Source of the DNA: Chloroflexota bacterium
GTDB lineage: Bacteria; Chloroflexota; Anaerolineae; Anaerolineales; UBA11579
Direction of reading: 5' to 3'
Assembly (NCBI GenBank): GCA_019456165.1
Contig: VRUJ01000027.1
Span: forward strand, 1-49,970
Length of the DNA stretch: 49,970 nucleotides
In this document: piece by piece, positions 34,181 to 43,136 of the stretch
Position numbering within the stretch: the first letter of the stretch is position 1
How the letters are laid out: each line of letters opens with the position of its first letter
Position numbers and translations under genes: made by a program
The notes under the pieces: model-generated
The model's input: the letters and a program-made list of their open reading frames with translations, nothing else
What the model was told of the DNA's origin: nothing
Databases searched by the model: none

Positions 34181-34531
34181 ATGGATGAAATCTTAAGGTC
34201 GGTTGAGGCCAAACCCAACGAAAATATCCCCCAGCTTAACCCGGGTGATCTGGTTAACGTACATCTGCGCATAAAAGAAGGCACGCGTGAACGTATCCAA
34301 GAGTTCAAAGGAACGGTGATTCGCTTACGCAAAGGGGGGAATAACGCCAACTTTACCGTAAGGCGCACCGCCAGCAATGGTATAGGCGTTGAGCGCACTT
34401 TTTTGCTGCGCTCACCTCGGATTGAGAAAGTAAAAGTTGAACGCAAATCCCACGTGCGGCGGGCGCAGTTATACTTCTTGCGCGAACGTACAGGTAAAAG
34501 CTCTCGCCTTAAAGAAAAAATCAAGAAATAG
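34181..34531 (+). CDS. rplS: 50S ribosomal protein L19
   Basis: 116 residues, the standard L19 length when ATG 34181 is used; an upstream in-frame TTG would add eight residues without need. The body shows PGDLVNVHLRIKEGTRERIQ, the FKGTVIRLRKGG block, GIGVERTFLLRSPRIEKV and RRAQLYFLRERTGKSSRLKE. L19 sits at the 30S-50S interface and supports subunit association. It is a single gene here, not in the usual rpsP-rimM-trmD-rplS operon, and is followed at once by a terminator. Confidence 0.97.
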   Translation: MDEILRSVEAKPNENIPQLNPGDLVNVHLRIKEGTRERIQEFKGTVIRLRKGGNNANFTVRRTASNGIGVERTFLLRSPRIEKVKVERKSHVRRAQLYFLRERTGKSSRLKEKIKK

Positions 34532-34555
34532 AAACTTTATTCTGGGATAAAATAT

Positions 34556-34585
34556 AAGGGTGCAGTTAATGACTGCGCCCTTTTT
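34556..34585 (+). terminator. Terminator of rplS
   Basis: AAGGGTGCAGT (34556-34566) and ACTGCGCCCTT (from 34572) form a hairpin of about 11 pairs with one G-T, ending in a run of five T. Confidence 0.9.
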
Positions 34586-34607
34586 GTATTAACGGACAGG
34601 AGATTCC

Positions 34608-35339
34608 ATGCCCGCTCCACTGATCGGCATCTCAACCAGGAATACGACCAGCGAAACATATAAGATCCCTCTGATCTCTTCGCCTAGGTCATATATTGAA
34701 GCCCTCTCTAAAGCTGGCGCGCTTCCGGTGTTGATACCTCTGGGTTTACCAGAAAATCAACTGAAGGAACTTATTACTTCATTAGATGCGGTGGTTTTCA
34801 CTGGCGGGGGGGATATTGAAACTGAGCTTTTTATTGGCGAAGACCACCCAGAGGTGACCGGCGTAGATAAAGAGAGGGATAATATGGAACTGCAATTGGT
34901 GCATGACGTGCTTGAAACCCAAATGCTGTTCCTGGCTATTTGCCGTGGAATACAGGTGCTAAACGTCGCTATGGGAGGTACATTGTACACGCATATTGCA
35001 GACCAACTTCCGGGTGCAGTCGAGCACACTTTTTTCCCAGGCTACCCGTGGGATCATATGGCTCACACTGTGCAGCTTGAGGAAGGCAGTCGGCTGGCTG
35101 AAATCGTAGACACTCAAACTTTACCGGTCAACAGTTTACATCACCAGGGTGTCCGTGAACTTGCTTCCGGTTTGAGAGCTACGGGTTATTCTCCGGACGG
35201 ATTAGTAGAGGCCGCAGAACTCCCAGAGCATCCCTTTGGGTTGGCTGTGCAGTGGCATCCAGAATGGCTTCCTGATGATCCCAAGATGCAAGCGCTGTTC
35301 TCTACATTTGTGGAAGCGGCGCGGGTGAATAAATCTTGA
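34608..35339 (+). CDS. Peptidase C26 / gamma-glutamyl-GABA hydrolase-like amidotransferase
   Basis: A class I glutamine-amidotransferase-fold hydrolase of 243 residues. The nucleophile is C112 in LAICRGIQVLNVA, the oxyanion region is FTGGGDIETELF and the His-Glu pair is in VQWHPEWLP. The family (PuuD, peptidase C26) cleaves gamma-glutamyl amides such as gamma-glutamyl-GABA. No putrescine genes are adjacent, so the substrate stays open. GGAGA lies before the ATG. It is followed after 13 bases by murI, so the two form a unit; a link through glutamate metabolism is only a suggestion. Confidence 0.85.
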   Translation: MPAPLIGISTRNTTSETYKIPLISSPRSYIEALSKAGALPVLIPLGLPENQLKELITSLDAVVFTGGGDIETELFIGEDHPEVTGVDKERDNMELQLVHDVLETQMLFLAICRGIQVLNVAMGGTLYTHIADQLPGAVEHTFFPGYPWDHMAHTVQLEEGSRLAEIVDTQTLPVNSLHHQGVRELASGLRATGYSPDGLVEAAELPEHPFGLAVQWHPEWLPDDPKMQALFSTFVEAARVNKS

Positions 35340-35352
35340 TGGATAGCTGCTT

Positions 35353-36189
35353 ATGAGCTCACCAAGACCGGATGCACCAATTGGTATTTTCGATTCTGGG
35401 GTGGGGGGCTTATCAATCTTGCGTGCTATTCGCCAGCAACTGCCTGATGAAGACATCCTCTATCTCGCCGATCAAGCACACGTTCCATACGGCCTCCGGT
35501 CTTTACTCGAAGTGCGCGCTTTTTCCACAGGCATCACCCGCTACTTGTTGGAGCAAGATGTTAAGCTAATTGTGGTGGCTTGCAATGCTGCTTCCGCGGC
35601 AGCTCTGCGCTACTTACGGGCAACATTCCCGGATATCCCCACCGTAGGGATGGAACCGGCCGTCAAACCAGCCGCAGAACAGACCAATTCAGGAGTGGTG
35701 GGCGTGCTGGCTACACCGGCAACCTTCCAAGGGGAGTTGTACGCCTCGGTGATCGAACGCTTCGCCCAGGGAGTGACTGTGCTGCAGCATACTTGCCCTG
35801 GACTGGTTGATGAGATCGAAGCTGGCCGGGTGAATGGGGTGGAGACTCGCCGCATTCTTGAGCATGCAGTGCAGCCCATGCTGGCCCAAGGCCTGGATAC
35901 CGTTGTACTGGGATGTACACATTATCCGTTTGTGATCCCTCTTATCCAGGAGATCGTTGGTACTGATGTGCGTGTGATTGATCCCGCGCCAGCCATCGCC
36001 CGACAGACAGCGCGCTTGCTAGATCAGTTTGAACTGCGGAGTACCAGCAGTGATGCGGGGAAAACGCGCTACCTCACAACTGGGAATCCGATTATGTTCG
36101 CCAGCTTGTTGGATGGGCTCTTGGGTGAGAGTGGGGAGGTTTGGCAGGTTAGTTGGGGGAAGGAAATAACCGCAGATGAACGCGGATGA
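35353..36189 (+). CDS. murI: Glutamate racemase
   Basis: A 278-residue cofactor-free racemase making D-glutamate for peptidoglycan. The two catalytic cysteines are C77 in VVACNAAS and C188 in VLGCTHYP, and the N-terminal GIFDSGVGGL and PYG segments are diagnostic. The last eight residues (EITADERG) are encoded by the start of an intergenic repeat element (from 36161), so the native C-terminus has been replaced or lengthened by the repeat. MurI indicates a cell wall or at least D-Glu use in this organism. Confidence 0.95.
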   Translation: MSSPRPDAPIGIFDSGVGGLSILRAIRQQLPDEDILYLADQAHVPYGLRSLLEVRAFSTGITRYLLEQDVKLIVVACNAASAAALRYLRATFPDIPTVGMEPAVKPAAEQTNSGVVGVLATPATFQGELYASVIERFAQGVTVLQHTCPGLVDEIEAGRVNGVETRRILEHAVQPMLAQGLDTVVLGCTHYPFVIPLIQEIVGTDVRVIDPAPAIARQTARLLDQFELRSTSSDAGKTRYLTTGNPIMFASLLDGLLGESGEVWQVSWGKEITADERG

Positions 36190-36203
36190 ACCCAGATAAA
36201 AAA
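36161..36203 (+). repeat. GxxExxY-associated repeat, half element A
   Basis: One arm of the element: GGAAATA then three 10-base units of form (A)CGCAGATGA, with one changed base (CCCAGAT), ending in an A-run. It overlaps the end of murI. No left arm is visible upstream. Confidence 0.8.
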
Positions 36204-36204
36204 A

Positions 36205-37686
36205 TTAATCTGTAATTGGTGGCCGCCAAGCGTCGGTGAGGGAATAATTATATACTCTTTTATCCAAATAATAATATTGGCCGCCATCAGAGGAAATTAT
36301 ATAAATCAACTCCTCAATAGACTCATCACAATAATATTTGCACATTCCAGTTGTAAAAGCAATAAAGTTACTGTCTGGGGACCAGGAATGACCAAGAGCA
36401 TGTAAATGGAACCCCTTATATATATCTAGTTCGGGCATTAAGTCTGTTGGGCAAATAATTCCTCTGGATAATAGATCCACAATGCATAATCCTCCCGTAT
36501 CTATATAGAAATCAGGATATAAAATATCATACTCATACGTATAACTTAATCGTGTGCCATCTGGAGACCAAATATAATCCCTTAAACTTATTTGTCCATG
36601 CCAATTACGAATATAGTTTAGGCAATTAGTTTCGCCAGTTATAATTGTGAAAATGCATGGAGCGCTGCTGTAATCTTCTCTTATTGACCAAAAATACCTA
36701 CCTTGTTCGTCATAGAGGATTTGGGTTCCATCAGGTGACCATCGCGCATCACCTACATCTTTATAAGAACCTAGAATTCTACCTGTTGCCGGGTCGTAAA
36801 TGTTTACCTTGAATTCTATGTCATCATTATCTATTTCAAATCCATAGTCGGTATGGAAAGGTGGGACGCTCCTGTGTAGTATTGCAAGTTGGTTTGATAC
36901 CGGAGACCACTCGAAATAAACGTCATAATATTCGTCATCAGGGTTAGTTATCTGAATAATTTCTCCGGTTAACAAATTCTCGATTTTTGTGAAACGATAT
37001 TCTTCAACATCGATTTGAACGAAATATAACCCGTTGTTAGAGAATGCGCCGAAACGGGAGTCGTAGAAAACACGACTTACTGGAAGAATAAAGTTATCAC
37101 CATCAAATGATAAACCGGAAGTAAAAGCCATGTAAGGATAAGAATTACCCGTCGAAAGAAAGCGAGTAGTATTTATTCCTGCCTCACGTGCTGTTATCTC
37201 CCCTGACATAATATCTATCAAATAAATTTCTTGACGATTTTGGGAAACTAATCCAAAAGATCGACCATCTGGCATCCAGAAATAATATCCAATGTTAGCT
37301 AAGAAATTGTCTGGAAGATCAAATCTATCCCCTGTATTTGCATTGAAAAAAGACAATTGGTATGAGCCTTCGGGATTCCTAGTTAGAAACATAAGCACGT
37401 TGATTTCTGGATCTCCCAGCCATTCCGGGACGTCAAGAAATGTTGGGAGGTCAGGTGCAGTTGGTGTGTATGTTGGGGTGATTGTTGGGGTTGGAGAAGG
37501 CCTGCGGCTTGGCAGTGGCCTTTGCGTTGCGGTCGCTGCCTGTGTAGTCGTTGCAGTCAAGGTTGCTCGCGGTGTTTGGGTTGCCCCCGGTGTTTGAGTT
37601 GTTGTTGGTGAAGCCGTGTCTGCTGGCGCGCAGCTATTCAGCATGATAGCAAACATAAGAAGTACTATAATTTTAGAAACCATCAT
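36205..37686 (-). CDS. Lipoprotein with WD40/TolB-like beta-propeller
   Basis: About 493 residues. ATG 37686 follows GGGAGGA closely; an upstream TTG is inside that site. The signal ends in the lipobox LNSCAP, followed by a long Thr/Pro/Gln/Arg linker (about 20-80). The rest is a propeller: repeats containing YFWMPDGRSFGLVS, FEWSPVSNQLAIL, ARWSPDGTQILY, YIWSPDGTRLSY and HSWSPDSNFIAF are spaced at blade intervals, the W-SPDG pattern of TolB/PD40 repeats. It is probably surface-bound and involved in binding; the target is unknown. The gene is bracketed by repeats A and B. Confidence 0.8.
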   Translation of the reverse strand: MMVSKIIVLLMFAIMLNSCAPADTASPTTTQTPGATQTPRATLTATTTQAATATQRPLPSRRPSPTPTITPTYTPTAPDLPTFLDVPEWLGDPEINVLMFLTRNPEGSYQLSFFNANTGDRFDLPDNFLANIGYYFWMPDGRSFGLVSQNRQEIYLIDIMSGEITAREAGINTTRFLSTGNSYPYMAFTSGLSFDGDNFILPVSRVFYDSRFGAFSNNGLYFVQIDVEEYRFTKIENLLTGEIIQITNPDDEYYDVYFEWSPVSNQLAILHRSVPPFHTDYGFEIDNDDIEFKVNIYDPATGRILGSYKDVGDARWSPDGTQILYDEQGRYFWSIREDYSSAPCIFTIITGETNCLNYIRNWHGQISLRDYIWSPDGTRLSYTYEYDILYPDFYIDTGGLCIVDLLSRGIICPTDLMPELDIYKGFHLHALGHSWSPDSNFIAFTTGMCKYYCDESIEELIYIISSDGGQYYYLDKRVYNYSLTDAWRPPITD

Positions 37687-37720
37687 TGCTCCTCCCAAAC
37701 TTATTATACTTTAAAAATAT

Positions 37721-37830
37721 TATCTGCGTTTATCTGTATCTATCTGCGGTTAATTGTTTTTTCTTGAATCCTTGTTTGAATATTAGTTGGAATGAAATAG
37801 CCGCAGATGAACGCGGATGAACGCAGATTA
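37721..37830. repeat. GxxExxY-associated repeat, full element B
   Basis: Left arm 37721-37752 (TATCTGCGTT units) and right arm 37795-37830 (CGCAGATGAA units) are inverted copies of one another, separated by a 42-base T-rich spacer. Each arm consists of three roughly 10-base units. The element separates the propeller lipoprotein from the GxxExxY gene. Confidence 0.85.
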
Positions 37831-38196
37831 TAAACCTCTAACAATCCGTTTTATCTGAATCTTGGGTTTTCCAAAGTTTATCAATAAACAGATTTTTAAA
37901 TTTGTTGCTTTTAGGTAATTCAAACATTGCGCCATATGAATTTTTTCGATATTTTTTGATGCTTTAAGTTCGATAATTACCTTATCCTCAACTAATAAAT
38001 CAGCAAAATATTCTCCAACTATGATATTGTCGTAATATACTTTGACAGGGACCTGCGTTTTGACTTTTAGACTAGCTTTTTGAATTTCATGAGCCAGAGC
38101 GTTTTCATAGACTTTCTCAAGAAAGCCAGGACCAAGTGTATTTCCTACGGTATACGCGCAACCTATAATCTTTTCAGTAATAAGATTTATTTCCAT
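37828..38196 (-). CDS. GxxExxY protein (PD-(D/E)xK nuclease-like)
   Basis: A 122-residue protein. The name-giving motif is GFLEKVY, followed by ENAL and the later YFADLLVEDKVIIELKAS, where D, E and K form a PD-(D/E)xK-type site. The family is widespread and often multi-copy; its activity is not established. The gene is bracketed by elements B and C, whose arms start right at its stop codon and 46 bases before its start. The codon use is AT-rich compared with murI or the carboxylase genes. Possible roles include a repeat-borne nuclease that mobilises or maintains the element (inference). Confidence 0.85.
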   Translation of the reverse strand: MEINLITEKIIGCAYTVGNTLGPGFLEKVYENALAHEIQKASLKVKTQVPVKVYYDNIIVGEYFADLLVEDKVIIELKASKNIEKIHMAQCLNYLKATNLKICLLINFGKPKIQIKRIVRGL

Positions 38197-38241
38197 CAGA
38201 TACCATTCCCATCGAAAACGATCATAAATTTATACCTTAAA

Positions 38242-38355
38242 TATCAGCGTTTATTTGTATCTATCTACGGTTAAATATTTTTTATCAACATTCTTCTTTG
38301 ATAACGGGTTTGGAAGGAAATAGCCGCAGATGAACGCGGATGAACGCAGATAAAA
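38242..38355. repeat. GxxExxY-associated repeat, full element C
   Basis: Same layout as element B: left arm 38242-38273, spacer, right arm 38317-38355. The right arm (GGAAATAGCCGCAGATGAAC...) is identical to that of B over at least 30 bases; the left arm and the spacer have diverged more. It lies directly before the stop of the CYTH gene. Confidence 0.85.
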
Positions 38356-38361
38356 ATAAAA

Positions 38362-38979
38362 TTACCCGTCCCTCGATTTCACCTCAAACATATCTTTAGT
38401 AATCTCCAAACCCTCAAAGTTCGCAAATGTCAGATCCCGAAATTTCAAGCCCAAAGATTTCTTCACGTTTTTGAACAATGCCAGATAGCTGGTTAACAAG
38501 CGTGCCTCCCACTCCAAACCCAGCTTTTCGGCGACAGCGTGTATACTGGCAGCATCGGGTCCCTCAATTTCCATGAAGTGGCCGAAGGGCAGCTCGTCTA
38601 AAACAATTTCTAATTCCCCGAGCGAATAAGTAGTGCGGTATTTCTCGTAAATCACCCTTATCTCATAGCCCAAAGCCTCAATAAACTTCTGGGCTGTCTC
38701 GAAATCTGAAACCGTGAACTCAATTTCCTGGCGTGAGGTTGCCCCGCTGGCAGTCTCGCTAGGGCCTTTGTACGTCAGATGAACCGTGTCATCTTTGCGC
38801 AAACGCAGCACACGATGACCTTGGGTTAGTTCTCGGTCGGGGGTATCGAAGCGCAGATTGTACTCAAACGTGCGGGATCGCTTCAATTGTGCACCAGAAT
38901 CTGATAAACGTTTTTCTAACCCCGCGGGGTCATCCAAGTAGAACTTGACCTCAGTTTCTTGATGCCCTTTTTTATTCAC
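38362..38979 (-). CDS. CYTH-domain protein (class IV adenylyl cyclase-like)
   Basis: 205 residues of the CYTH/triphosphate tunnel fold. The ExExK signature appears as ETEVKFYLDD near the N-terminus, followed by the acidic/basic barrel strands LRLRKDDTVHLTYKGP, RQEIEFTV, VIYEKYRTTY and EIVLDELPFGHFMEIEG. Members hydrolyse inorganic triphosphate or thiamine triphosphate, or make cAMP; the close match in HFMEIEG fits class IV cyclase-like proteins. The start is GTG without a clear ribosome site. It lies 28 bases after the BCCP gene on the same strand and may be co-transcribed with the carboxylase. Confidence 0.85.
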   Translation of the reverse strand: MNKKGHQETEVKFYLDDPAGLEKRLSDSGAQLKRSRTFEYNLRFDTPDRELTQGHRVLRLRKDDTVHLTYKGPSETASGATSRQEIEFTVSDFETAQKFIEALGYEIRVIYEKYRTTYSLGELEIVLDELPFGHFMEIEGPDAASIHAVAEKLGLEWEARLLTSYLALFKNVKKSLGLKFRDLTFANFEGLEITKDMFEVKSRDG

Positions 38980-39007
38980 AGTGTAGTTTTGTACAGGCTG
39001 GTTTGAG

Positions 39008-39505
39008 TCACTCTAAACCCAGGAGAGCTTCTCGTTGTTCTACGTTATCCCCTTCGCTCACACGGATACGGCGGACGATACCCGCACGGGGAGCTTTCAA
39101 TTCATTCTGCATCTTCATCGATTCAAGGATCAAAAGCACATCGCCTTTCTCAACTTGCTCGCCTTCCTCGACGGGCACTTTGACTACCAGTCCCGGCATA
39201 GGAGCTTTTAGGATGTGTTCCCCACTTTCGGCTGCCTGGCTGCCAGATTCAGCGCGTAGTCTTTTCTCGCGTTCGTCTTCCACTCTGGCAGTGAATAGGG
39301 TGCCGCGCAATAGCACCTGCCAAAGGTCTTCTTCCCGGTAAATATGCGCCTCGTATGATTTGCCGTCAACTAGCATGGTAAAAACAGGCTGGCCGCTAAC
39401 TGACTGAAAATCAACGTGGTAGGTCACCCCATCAACACTGACCTGGTTGTTGGCCAGGATTTCAACTTCATATTCCTTTTCACCGATCGTTGTGATGTAT
39501 TTCAT
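39008..39505 (-). CDS. Biotin carboxyl carrier protein of acyl-CoA carboxylase
   Basis: 165 residues. The C-terminal biotinyl domain (about 96-165) has the biotin lysine K131 in LLILESMKMQNELKAP, and an N-terminal beta-rich region probably docks the carboxylase. The domain shuttles carboxyl groups from biotin carboxylase to the transferase. It lies nine bases downstream of the biotin carboxylase gene, in the order CT-BC-BCCP. Confidence 0.93.
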   Translation of the reverse strand: MKYITTIGEKEYEVEILANNQVSVDGVTYHVDFQSVSGQPVFTMLVDGKSYEAHIYREEDLWQVLLRGTLFTARVEDEREKRLRAESGSQAAESGEHILKAPMPGLVVKVPVEEGEQVEKGDVLLILESMKMQNELKAPRAGIVRRIRVSEGDNVEQREALLGLE

Positions 39506-39514
39506 ACCACTACC

Positions 39515-41032
39515 TTAACGGTGCATACGCTCCCAGCGGCCAACCCATTTCCAATTGCTCGTATCGCGCTCGCCTCTCTGGATGATCTGGGCGGAGCGTT
39601 CGAACTCGGTGTGGGCAACCAGAGTGGAAAGTATTGCTGCAATTTCTGGATGAGTCTCTTTGTTTTGTTCAGCTTTCTCCATTGAAAAGCGCTCCTCAAC
39701 GAAACGTGTATCAAACTGCCCGGCGATGAAGCGAGTTTGATCGAGCAGGTTTTGGTGGAAGGGTATGTTAGTCATCACTCCAACGATACTGTATTCCTCT
39801 AGTGCCCGCCGCATGCGTAAAATGGCCTGACCGCGAGTATTCCCCCAGACAATCACTTTGGAAATCAATGAGTCATAATAAGGGGATACTTCAAAACCAT
39901 CGTAGACGCCAGTGTCCACGCGCACACCTGGGCCAGTTGGTACCGAGTGGTGGGTGATGAAACCGGTAGAAGGTAGAAAATCGTTATAGGGGTCTTCGGC
40001 ATTTACCCGGCACTCGATTGCCCAGCCATTCATCTTGACATCTTCTTGCCTGATACTGAGTTGGCGGCCGCGGGCGATGCGAATTTGCTCTTTTACGATG
40101 TCGATACCTGTAACGGCTTCAGTAATGGGGTGTTCCACCTGCAGCCGCGTATTCATTTCTAAAAAGTAAAAACGCTTCTCCTTATCTACCAAGAATTCGA
40201 TCGTACCTGCATTGACGTACCCAACCGCCTGCGCGGTTCTTACGGCGACATCGCCCATTCTCTCCCTGAATTCATTATCCTCATTAATAAATGGCGAGGG
40301 GGATTCCTCTAACAATTTCTGGTGGCGACGTTGGATCGAGCATTCCCTTTCACCCAAGTGGATCACATTTCCGTGCTGGTCGGCCAGGATCTGTATTTCG
40401 ATGTGCCGCGCGTTTTTGAGTAATTTTTCCAGATAGACATTGCCATCACCAAAGGCAGCTTCTGCCTCTCTGCGAGCCGCATTTAACAACCCAGGCATCT
40501 CCTCAATATTGCGAATTTCACGCATGCCTTTTCCACCTCCCCCGGCTGTAGCCTTGGCCAGCAAGGGAAATCCAATTTCTGGGGCTAGCTTGAGCAGCTC
40601 TTCATCACTTAAGCTGCCCTCTCCTTCAGTTCCAGGCACAACAGGGATGCCTGCATCAGTGACGGTGGCACGGGCGATACCTTTATCTCCCATCGCTGTG
40701 ATTGAGGAAGGTTCTGGCCCTATGAACGCTAACTCTTCTTCAGCGCACGCCTGTGCAAATTCCGAGCGCTCGGCTAGAAAACCATAACCCGGGTGGATAG
40801 CCCCCGCGCCGCTTTTTTTAGCGATTTCAATTATCTTGTCCATGCGTAAGTAAGATTCACTTGACGCTGCTGGGCCTAAGAGATATGCTTCATCAGCGTG
40901 GCGCACATGTAATGCTTTGCGATCTGCTTCAGAAAACACAGCTACGGCTTTCATTCCTAATTCGTGACAGGCACGGATAATGCGAACGGCGATCTCGCCC
41001 CGGTTGGCTATCAATACTTTGTTAAATGTCAT
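39515..41032 (-). CDS. Biotin carboxylase subunit of acyl-CoA carboxylase
   Basis: 505 residues. The ATP-grasp enzyme carboxylates biotin using bicarbonate and ATP. It starts KVLIANRGEIAVRIIRA and carries the glycine-rich ATP loop KATAGGGGKGMR, EKLLKNARHIEIQ, the REFSIQRRHQK-type segment ERECSIQRRHQKLLEE and the catalytic EMNTRLQVEHPITE. The extra about 55 residues after the BC core, which lead to WKWVGRWERMHR, are typical of stand-alone acyl-CoA carboxylase A subunits. With the adjacent transferase it should carboxylate propionyl-CoA or a related acyl-CoA. Confidence 0.95.
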   Translation of the reverse strand: MTFNKVLIANRGEIAVRIIRACHELGMKAVAVFSEADRKALHVRHADEAYLLGPAASSESYLRMDKIIEIAKKSGAGAIHPGYGFLAERSEFAQACAEEELAFIGPEPSSITAMGDKGIARATVTDAGIPVVPGTEGEGSLSDEELLKLAPEIGFPLLAKATAGGGGKGMREIRNIEEMPGLLNAARREAEAAFGDGNVYLEKLLKNARHIEIQILADQHGNVIHLGERECSIQRRHQKLLEESPSPFINEDNEFRERMGDVAVRTAQAVGYVNAGTIEFLVDKEKRFYFLEMNTRLQVEHPITEAVTGIDIVKEQIRIARGRQLSIRQEDVKMNGWAIECRVNAEDPYNDFLPSTGFITHHSVPTGPGVRVDTGVYDGFEVSPYYDSLISKVIVWGNTRGQAILRMRRALEEYSIVGVMTNIPFHQNLLDQTRFIAGQFDTRFVEERFSMEKAEQNKETHPEIAAILSTLVAHTEFERSAQIIQRGERDTSNWKWVGRWERMHR

Positions 41033-41083
41033 ACTTTTTCCTAAATTAATTCAATTCAATAATCACGATGATAATTTGTAATA

Positions 41084-42634
41084 TTACAGCGGTATATTTC
41101 CATGTTTTTTGGCTGGGTTTGAATCACGTTTGTTTGTCAGCATTTCTAAGGCGTTAATTAAGCGCGGACGTGTATCGCTTGGTTCTATAACGTCGTCGAT
41201 ATAACCGCGCGAAGCTGCGATGTAAGGATTGGCGAACTTTTCACGGTATTCTGCCACTAACTCCGCTTTCTTTTTAACCGGATCTTTGGCTTCAGCCAAT
41301 TCCCTACGGAAGATGATATTGACGGCTCCCTCGGGTCCCATTACGGCTATCTGGGCAGTCGGCCAGGCCAGGTTTAGGTCTCCGCGGATGTGCTTGCTGC
41401 TCATCACGTCGTAAGCTCCGCCATATGCTTTTCGCGTTACAACCGTTAATTTTGGAACAGTGGATTCACAATAAGCATAAAGTAGTTTTGCTCCCGCACG
41501 AATGATTCCACCATGTTCTTGAGTCATGCCGGGTAAAAAGCCGGGAACGTCTTCCAAGGTGAGCAAAGGAATATTGAAGGCATCGCAGAACCGTACGAAA
41601 CGGGCCGCCTTCTCGGAGGCATCAATATCCAACACGCCAGCCAATACAGCAGGTTGGTTAGCGATGATCCCTACGCTATGACCGCCCAAGCGTGAAAAAC
41701 CTACGACGATATTCATAGCGAAATTCTCATGTATCTCAAAAAATTGCCCATCATCCATTATTAGTGAAATTACTTCTTTGATGTCGTATGGTTTACTGGG
41801 GTCATCTGGGATAATACGATTGAGGCTATCTTCCCGGCGCAGGGGATTATCACGCGTGGGTTTATAAGGTGGGTCTTCCATGTTGTTTTGAGGTAAGTAA
41901 GTTAGCAGCTTGCGGATCAAGTATAAAGTATCTGCTTCGCTGTCGGCTGCTACGTGGCATACCCCGGAGGTCTCAGAGTGCACACTTGCTCCGCCCAATT
42001 CCTCAAAGGAAACCTCTTCATGAGTGACTGCTTTAACCACTTCAGGGCCGGTCACGAACATATAGGATGAATCTCGCACCATGAAAATGAAATCGGTTAG
42101 AGCAGGGGAATATACCGCGCCTCCGGCACATGGCCCCATAATTGCGCTTATTTGGGGAATTACACCGGAAGCTAATGTGTTTCGCAAGAATATATCGGCG
42201 TATCCCCCAAGAGATACTACCCCTTCCTGAATGCGTGCCCCTCCAGAATCATTCAATCCGATTAAAGGGGCGCCGTTCTTCAATGCCATTTCCAATATCT
42301 TGACGATCTTTTCGGCGTGCACCTCACCCAGGCTGCCGCCGAAGACCGTGAAGTCTTGTGAAAACACATACACCAAACGACCTTCGATTGTCCCCCAGCC
42401 GGTCACTACACTATCACCTAGGATTTTTTTCTTCTCCAGGCCGAAATCTTGTGTGCGGTGTTCGACAAAAGCATCTAATTCACGGAAAGAGCCTTTATCA
42501 AGTAATAGATCTAGGCGTTCTCGCGCGGTTAAGCGACCCCGTTCGTGCTGCTTCTCAATGCGCTTTTTCCCTCCGCCTTGGCGTCCCTTTGCTCTAATTT
42601 TGCGTAAATTCTCGATTTTGGGATTGTCTGTCAT
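41084..42634 (-). CDS. Acyl-CoA carboxylase carboxyltransferase (propionyl-CoA type)
   Basis: 516 residues from ATG 42634, which has GGAG six bases upstream (a TTG four codons earlier lies in that site). The two crotonase-like halves are visible: [13 protein letters not shown] with [12 protein letters not shown], and VPGFLPG with [14 protein letters not shown]. The Asp in GGAYDVMSS corresponds to the residue linked to propionyl-CoA preference in actinobacterial enzymes, so methylmalonyl-CoA formation is the best guess. The gene overlaps the 5'-adjacent membrane-protein gene by 41 bases. Confidence 0.93.
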   Translation of the reverse strand: MTDNPKIENLRKIRAKGRQGGGKKRIEKQHERGRLTARERLDLLLDKGSFRELDAFVEHRTQDFGLEKKKILGDSVVTGWGTIEGRLVYVFSQDFTVFGGSLGEVHAEKIVKILEMALKNGAPLIGLNDSGGARIQEGVVSLGGYADIFLRNTLASGVIPQISAIMGPCAGGAVYSPALTDFIFMVRDSSYMFVTGPEVVKAVTHEEVSFEELGGASVHSETSGVCHVAADSEADTLYLIRKLLTYLPQNNMEDPPYKPTRDNPLRREDSLNRIIPDDPSKPYDIKEVISLIMDDGQFFEIHENFAMNIVVGFSRLGGHSVGIIANQPAVLAGVLDIDASEKAARFVRFCDAFNIPLLTLEDVPGFLPGMTQEHGGIIRAGAKLLYAYCESTVPKLTVVTRKAYGGAYDVMSSKHIRGDLNLAWPTAQIAVMGPEGAVNIIFRRELAEAKDPVKKKAELVAEYREKFANPYIAASRGYIDDVIEPSDTRPRLINALEMLTNKRDSNPAKKHGNIPL

Positions 42635-43043
42635 CCATTTCTCCAAAAAATGCCTTAGCTCTGGGGCGTGTAATAATCCAGTAGATCAGAAGCAATACAA
42701 AGATTGTCCCTCCGATAGCAAAAGGCTGGTTTGTCTTTTTAAAGGTACTCGTTGCCAATTGTGTGCGATCAATCCAATAATATAGCAGAAAGATTATTGT
42801 AATCCACCACAAATAGCGGGGAGCCCATTCCTTACCTCGCCAGAGGCCCCACACCGAAGGAAGGCCAGAAATGCCCCAAACCAACCCGGTTATCCCGAAG
42901 TAAAGCGGTGGAATTGAGAGTGGCAATGTGTTTAGGAAATCCCAATGCCAAATGGTCTGCAGCAATCGTATTATGTGGATTCCTGTAAGGCTTAACACCC
43001 CAATGGCTAGCCACGTTACGCTCCATGGTCGGCGAACTTTCAT
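42594..43043 (-). CDS. Small four-helix membrane protein
   Basis: 149 residues with four hydrophobic helices (about 8-25, 40-62, 72-88, 108-124), rich in Trp, and a polar C-terminus. It has no recognised family. It overlaps the carboxyltransferase start by 41 bases in another frame, so it heads the carboxylase operon and is probably translated from the same mRNA. The overlapping C-terminal 13 residues may be an extension of the original gene. Confidence 0.6.
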   Translation of the reverse strand: MKVRRPWSVTWLAIGVLSLTGIHIIRLLQTIWHWDFLNTLPLSIPPLYFGITGLVWGISGLPSVWGLWRGKEWAPRYLWWITIIFLLYYWIDRTQLATSTFKKTNQPFAIGGTIFVLLLIYWIITRPRAKAFFGEMDDRQSQNREFTQN

Positions 43044-43136
43044 TTGTCGATTTTACTAGCTTGAAATTCTTTGTTTGAAGCCATTACATTAGCTAAACGG
43101 TTCTACTAATAAAGTTTCTCTAGATTGTACCAAATG

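Noticed and set aside
36161..38355. CRISPR array made of the recurring GCAGATGAA repeats
   Set aside because: The units are ten bases long with no unique spacers of regular size, and the elements are separated by whole genes; no cas genes are near.
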